From assembly GCA_944381085.1 (NCBI GenBank), contig CALWJX010000023.1, positions 1-41,491 on the forward strand: DNA of 41,491 bases, given 5' to 3'. Shown here one piece after another: positions 40,145-41,491 of the stretch. Within the stretch, counting starts at the first letter, position 1. Each line of letters starts with the position of its first letter. The notes under the pieces were generated by a model. It saw only the letters and a list, made by a program, of their open reading frames with translations. It had not been told where the DNA came from and did not search any database. Made by a program: the position numbers and the translations under genes. The DNA comes from an uncultured Clostridia bacterium (lineage in GTDB: Bacteria; Bacillota; Clostridia; Oscillospirales; CAG-272).

Positions 40145-40513
40145 TCAGAAAATATTGCTCAAAGTAAAAGCTTCAAGTCTTGCGATCCTGGGTGCGGTTC
40201 CCGCAAGCATCTGCAGATATTTCTGATATTCATATTCGTTTTTTTCCGAACATGCGGCGACCAACATGGTTATGCAGTCGTCTACCTCGTTGATTTCATT
40301 GAAATTGACCGAGAGAGACACCAGATTCTTTTTGCTTTCCCAATATTGCCGGATGTTTTTTGTCATTTCTTCGCAGTTTTCAAAATCCGAGTTTATCGCC
40401 TCGTCGGTGATGTCGGACAGTTTTTCGCTGACGCCGTTGATATAAATATAATTTAAAGTGATGACTGTCGCGATTGTGACCATAACTCCGATGGCAATGT
40501 AAAAAGATCGCAT
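40145..40513 (-). CDS. DUF4363 family protein
   Basis: A 122-residue protein with one N-terminal membrane helix (FYIAIGVMVTIATVITLNYIYI) and a helical extracytoplasmic domain: FENCEEMTKNIRQYWESKKNLVSLSVNFNEINEVDDCITMLVAAC. This matches DUF4363, a Clostridial family regularly encoded after a DUF421 protein. The role is unknown. The DUF421 gene ends 44 bp upstream on the same strand, so the two are an operon. It converges tail to tail with nth. Confidence 0.85.
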   Translation of the reverse strand: MRSFYIAIGVMVTIATVITLNYIYINGVSEKLSDITDEAINSDFENCEEMTKNIRQYWESKKNLVSLSVNFNEINEVDDCITMLVAACSEKNEYEYQKYLQMLAGTAPRIARLEAFTLSNIF

Positions 40514-40556
40514 TTGTAACTTATTTCCTTTCTGATTTTTTTGCTTCGATGTATTA

Positions 40557-41255
40557 TCAAGCGCTTGAGGACGGTTTGATTTGTGTACCGTCCTTTTTTT
40601 GTATAAATATTTTCCCGGCGTCGTTTACGGTCATACAAAATACTTCCGAGATTTTTATGCCGTGTTTTTCAAGCTTTGACTTGAGCCAATTTAAGTCTTT
40701 GCCGAGCATATTAAGATTGTAACTGTTGGTTTTGCCGTCTGAAATCAGAATGTGCATGACTCCGCTGTCAAAGTCGGCAAGACCGAGTGTTTTTATGTCG
40801 GGGGGACGGCTTGAGCTTTTGGGCACGATGCTCATTTTCCCGTTTTCTTCTATGATGGCATAATCCACGTCTTCAAGATTGTAAATTCCGTTTTGCCTTA
40901 TCTGAGAAATAAGTTCGTCAATCGAAATTCTGGCGTTTTTCATTTCCGATCTGCTGATTACTCCTTTTGAAATGATGACGGCAGGGCGGGACGAAAGTAT
41001 TTTTTTCACGGGAGGACAATTGATCATCAGTATTGACGTTATGATTTCAAGGGACATCAGTGTGAGTATGGGAATTATTGCGTACATAATCGGGATTTCA
41101 CTGTTGGTGATGGGCAAAGACGCTATTTCCGACAATAAAAAAGTGATAACGAGCTCCGAAAGCTCAAGCTCGCCAAGCTGCCTTTTTCCCATAAGCCGCA
41201 TCGTGATGACGAGCAATACATATATTATTACGGTTCTTATAAAAATCGTGAGCAT
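40557..41255 (-). CDS. DUF421 membrane protein (YetF-like)
   Basis: A 232-residue protein. Three N-terminal membrane helices include RTVIIYVLLVITMRLMGKRQLGELELSELVITFLLSEIASLPI, the DUF421 hallmark (MGKRxxxxLxxxExV). The cytoplasmic part has RPAVIISKGVISRSEMKNARISIDELISQIRQNGIYNLEDVDYAIIEENGKMSI, also standard. DUF421 proteins (YetF, YrbG, YkjA in Bacillus) relate to spore germination/membrane functions, but activity is unproven. GCAAGGATAAAAAT precedes the ATG. It leads the DUF421-DUF4363 operon. Confidence 0.92.
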   Translation of the reverse strand: MLTIFIRTVIIYVLLVITMRLMGKRQLGELELSELVITFLLSEIASLPITNSEIPIMYAIIPILTLMSLEIITSILMINCPPVKKILSSRPAVIISKGVISRSEMKNARISIDELISQIRQNGIYNLEDVDYAIIEENGKMSIVPKSSSRPPDIKTLGLADFDSGVMHILISDGKTNSYNLNMLGKDLNWLKSKLEKHGIKISEVFCMTVNDAGKIFIQKKDGTQIKPSSSA

Positions 41256-41302
41256 ATTTTTATCCTTGCTTTTTGTTATAGATTTATTTTAAACCGTAAT
41301 CT

Positions 41303-41331
41303 GAAATAAATACGCAATTTTGTCATGTCAA
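41303..41331 (-). promoter_or_regulatory. Possible promoter of the DUF421-DUF4363 operon
   Basis: On the minus strand, TTGACA (41326-41331), 17 bp, TATTTC (41303-41308). The -35 is perfect but the -10 is poor. Confidence 0.4.
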
Positions 41332-41438
41332 ATTTTTCACTGATTATATTTTAAGACCAAAAAATCAATGTTTTATGCCGGAATTTTTGTACAATTGAAC
41401 TTTTTTGAGATTTTTTCAAAAAAACCCGAAAAAAGGTA

Positions 41439-41467
41439 TTGACAAAAGGAGGAGGAAGTGATATAAT
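41439..41467 (+). promoter_or_regulatory. Strong promoter reading off the right edge
   Basis: TTGACA (41439-41444), 17 bp, TATAAT (41462-41467): full consensus with a purine-rich spacer. The transcript would start near 41474. The product lies outside the window. Confidence 0.8.
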
Positions 41468-41491
41468 AAACAAGTCGCCTCAAGAGAGGGG

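Overview
The window looks like a chromosomal segment of a Gram-positive, anaerobic, spore-forming member of the Clostridia, most likely near Oscillospiraceae/Ruminococcaceae. This is an inference. It rests on purine-rich Shine-Dalgarno sites, sigma-A promoters with TTGACA-17-TATAAT spacing, a pyruvate:ferredoxin oxidoreductase, sporulation genes (S55 SpoIVB-type peptidase, SpoVAC, SpmA, SpmB), RNase J, a dockerin-bearing secreted protein and several Clostridia-type DUF families (DUF421, DUF4363, DUF1292, DUF4358, DUF3789). No rRNA operon, CRISPR array, complete insertion sequence or complete prophage is visible.

Layout. 1-5.7 kb: tail of an ImmA/IrrE-like peptidase, an SRAP abasic-site protein, then leftward nifJ and a sugar-phosphate isomerase-like gene. 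6.0-10.8 kb (rightward): a MazF-type toxin without a visible antitoxin, class II fructose-bisphosphate aldolase, acyl-ACP thioesterase, a sialidase-like propeller protein and a YoaK/DUF1275 membrane protein. 10.9-13.3 kb: leftward spoIVB-like gene, a rightward protein with a PD-(D/E)XK-like residue pattern, and a 36-residue DUF3789-like peptide.

13.4-15.4 kb is the most accessory-looking part. A tRNA-Ser(GCU) with a long repeat-containing leader is followed by an AT-richer two-gene cassette (a four-helix-bundle S23/IVP protein and a very short pyroglutamyl-peptidase-like protein, overlapping ATGA). A second copy of 16 bp of the tRNA T-arm closes the cassette. A dCTP deaminase fragment lies just beyond.

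15.4-21.8 kb: a coiled-coil protein, spoVAC, a DUF4358 lipoprotein, the walJ-rlmH pair, a membrane protein, an array of palindromic repeats running into the 3' end of galK, and an AbrB-family regulator. 22.1-30.9 kb: spmA-spmB, a small membrane protein, RNase J with a long basic N-terminal extension and long leader, a membrane-anchored SurA/PrsA-like protein, a Cys-rich metal-binding-type protein, a 30-residue Cys-rich membrane peptide behind a structured leader, and a Gfo/Idh/MocA oxidoreductase whose promoter carries helically phased direct repeats.

31-41.5 kb: lepA-hemW, a DUF1292 protein, a probable 6S RNA with its own promoter and terminator, a P1/S58 peptidase, a secreted transglutaminase-like protein with a dockerin, two flavodoxin-fold genes, endonuclease III, a DUF421-DUF4363 pair, and a strong promoter reading off the right edge.

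Most of the window is ordinary core metabolism, RNA processing and sporulation. The best candidates for something undescribed are the tRNA-Ser-associated cassette, the palindromic repeats flanking galK, the PD-(D/E)XK-like protein, and the small Cys-rich peptide with its structured leader.
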